Below, piece by piece: positions 4,464 to 5,539 of a DNA stretch of 5,539 nt. Numbering within the stretch: position 1 is the stretch's first letter; each line of letters begins with the position of its first letter. The notes beneath the pieces were generated by a model. The model was given only the letters and a program-made list of their open reading frames with translations, was not told where the DNA came from and searched no databases. Source of the DNA: DATJXG01 sp035500455 (GTDB lineage Bacteria; Acidobacteriota; Terriglobia; Terriglobales; Acidobacteriaceae); assembly GCA_035500455.1 (NCBI GenBank), contig DATJXG010000320.1, positions 1 through 5,539 on the forward strand, in the 5' to 3' direction. Both the position numbers and the translations under genes were made by a program.

Positions 4464-5539
4464 TCAATGGTTTTCCAGTCCTTTCACCGCTTGCTTAAAG
4501 ACTCGCCCCCGATGCTGATAGCTATCGAATTGATCAAAGCTGGCGCAGGCTGGCGCCAGCAGCACAACATCGCCCGATTGTGCAGCCTTAGACGCCAGGC
4601 TGACCGCATTGTCGAGTGTTCCGGCAGCGACAATTTCCACAGTGCCGCCAATCTGAGAGGCAATCTTTGCCGCAGCGGCGCCGATCGTATAGACCCGTTT
4701 CACCCGCTCGCGCAGAAGGGCGTTCATTACCGAGTAATCACTGCCCTTGTCTTTTCCGCCGAGAATCAGGTGGATGTTGGCGGGGAAAGACTCGATCGCC
4801 TTGATGGTCGCGTCCACGTTTGTAGCCTTGGAGTCGTTGTAGTACTCCACGCCGCCGACTGTCGCCACATATTCAATGCGATGCTCCACCGCCTTAAAGT
4901 TGCGCACGGCGGTGCGAATGTCTTCAGGCTTGCAACCCAGCAGGGCGCCTACGGCAACCGCCGCCAGCACATTTTCCACGTTGTGCGCGCCTTTCAGTCC
5001 GATATCGCTTACCGGCATGATCTCGCGCTCACCGGCCCGATCGTGGAAGAAAATCCGCGCATTTCGCACATGTGCCCCTTGCTCAACTTCTTTCTTCCGG
5101 CTGAACCAGAAGACCTGCGCCCGCGTACGTGCGGCGAGTTTTTCGCACGTGGGATCGTCGGCGTTGAGCACCGCAAAGTCCCCCGCCTGCTGGTTTTCAA
5201 AAATCCGTGCCTTGGCGTTGACGTAGATCTCAAAGGTGTGATGGCGGTCCAGGTGGTCGGGCGTAACGTTCAGCACTACCGCAATCCTGGGATGGAAGGT
5301 CTGAATCGTCTCCAACTGAAAGCTGGAAACCTCAAGCACAGCGACGGTTTGCGCCGTGGCGTTCTCCACCAGAGAAATTGCGGGCGTGCCGATATTGCCT
5401 CCGACCACAGTGGACAGACCACCCGCAGCTGCGATATCGCCCGCCAAAGTAGTCGTCGTCGTTTTGCCGTTCGAACCGGTGATCGCCACCAGCAGGCCGG
5501 GGAAAAACTGCGCCGCCAGTTCGATCTCGCCGATCACCG
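4464..5539 (-). CDS. murD: UDP-N-acetylmuramoyl-L-alanine--D-glutamate ligase MurD (N-terminal part outside window)
   Basis: MurD joins D-glutamate to UDP-MurNAc-L-Ala with ATP in the cytoplasm, the second amino-acid addition of the peptidoglycan stem. The window holds 357 complete codons down to the TGA at 4466-4464. About 90-100 residues of the N-terminal UDP-binding domain are missing. The first visible codon GTG at 5537 is internal (PVIGEIELAAQF-type context), not the start. Numbered from that codon, the ATP P-loop is TGSNGKTT (20-27). GNIGTP is at 47-52, EVSSFQLE at 69-76 and NVTPDHLDRHH at 90-100. NAKARIFEN follows at 107-115, with K109 aligning with the carbamylated lysine of the family. 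KGAHNVENVLAA (182-193), YYNDSKATNVDAT (232-244), ILGGKDKGSDY (258-268) and LLAPACASFDQFDS (326-339) complete the Mur ligase domains. The SSFQLE and SFDQFDS wording indicates MurD rather than MurC, MurE or MurF. ftsW follows in the same direction after 287 bp. Confidence 0.97.
   Translation of the reverse strand, partial: VIGEIELAAQFFPGLLVAITGSNGKTTTTTLAGDIAAAGGLSTVVGGNIGTPAISLVENATAQTVAVLEVSSFQLETIQTFHPRIAVVLNVTPDHLDRHHTFEIYVNAKARIFENQQAGDFAVLNADDPTCEKLAARTRAQVFWFSRKKEVEQGAHVRNARIFFHDRAGEREIMPVSDIGLKGAHNVENVLAAVAVGALLGCKPEDIRTAVRNFKAVEHRIEYVATVGGVEYYNDSKATNVDATIKAIESFPANIHLILGGKDKGSDYSVMNALLRERVKRVYTIGAAAAKIASQIGGTVEIVAAGTLDNAVSLASKAAQSGDVVLLAPACASFDQFDSYQHRGRVFKQAVKGLENH

Noticed and set aside
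1..5539. CRISPR array, tRNA, rRNA or intact insertion sequence
   Set aside because: No regularly spaced long repeats, cloverleaf-like segments, rRNA-like conserved stretches or transposase motifs were seen on either strand.

Overview
The window is a stretch of bacterial chromosome with moderately high GC. It carries a cell-wall/division segment and a DNA-repair gene on the minus strand, and a toxin-antitoxin pair on the plus strand. No marker in it is strictly diagnostic. The UvrB and FtsW sequence flavour, the murD-ftsW linkage, and spacers rich in degenerate short repeats all suggest an Acidobacteriota-like (Terriglobia-type) genome, but that assignment is a recollection-based inference.

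Layout on the plus strand: 1-170 is the 3' end of a Phd/YefM-type antitoxin. It overlaps by one base a PIN-domain RNase toxin (170-580). Positions 581-931 form a convergent spacer with no confident gene, a possible decayed reading frame, and a nested inverted repeat.

Layout on the minus strand, in order of transcription: murD (5539 to 4464, 5' end outside the window), a 287-bp spacer, ftsW (4176 to 3085, GTG start), a 161-bp spacer, and uvrB (2923 to 932). MurD adds D-glutamate to UDP-MurNAc-L-Ala in the cytoplasm. FtsW is the SEDS glycan polymerase that uses the finished lipid II at the septum. UvrB is the damage-verifying subunit of nucleotide excision repair and is not part of that pathway. 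In the usual dcw cluster ftsW is followed by murG and murC, so uvrB at this position marks a rearranged or terminated cluster.

The most unusual content is in the two minus-strand spacers. Both hold tandem arrays of 7-bp units: five copies directly against the uvrB start codon and four copies 41 bp before the ftsW start. Neither start has a Shine-Dalgarno sequence. The murD-ftsW spacer also contains a ~121-bp imperfect inverted repeat. In its outer 17-bp stem, every non-Watson-Crick position becomes a G-U pair in the RNA of the murD-to-ftsW sense strand. The ftsW-uvrB spacer has direct repeats of a TTGGNGAGGGGACA-like unit on either side of a perfect TATAAT. No CRISPR array, tRNA, rRNA or intact insertion sequence was seen.
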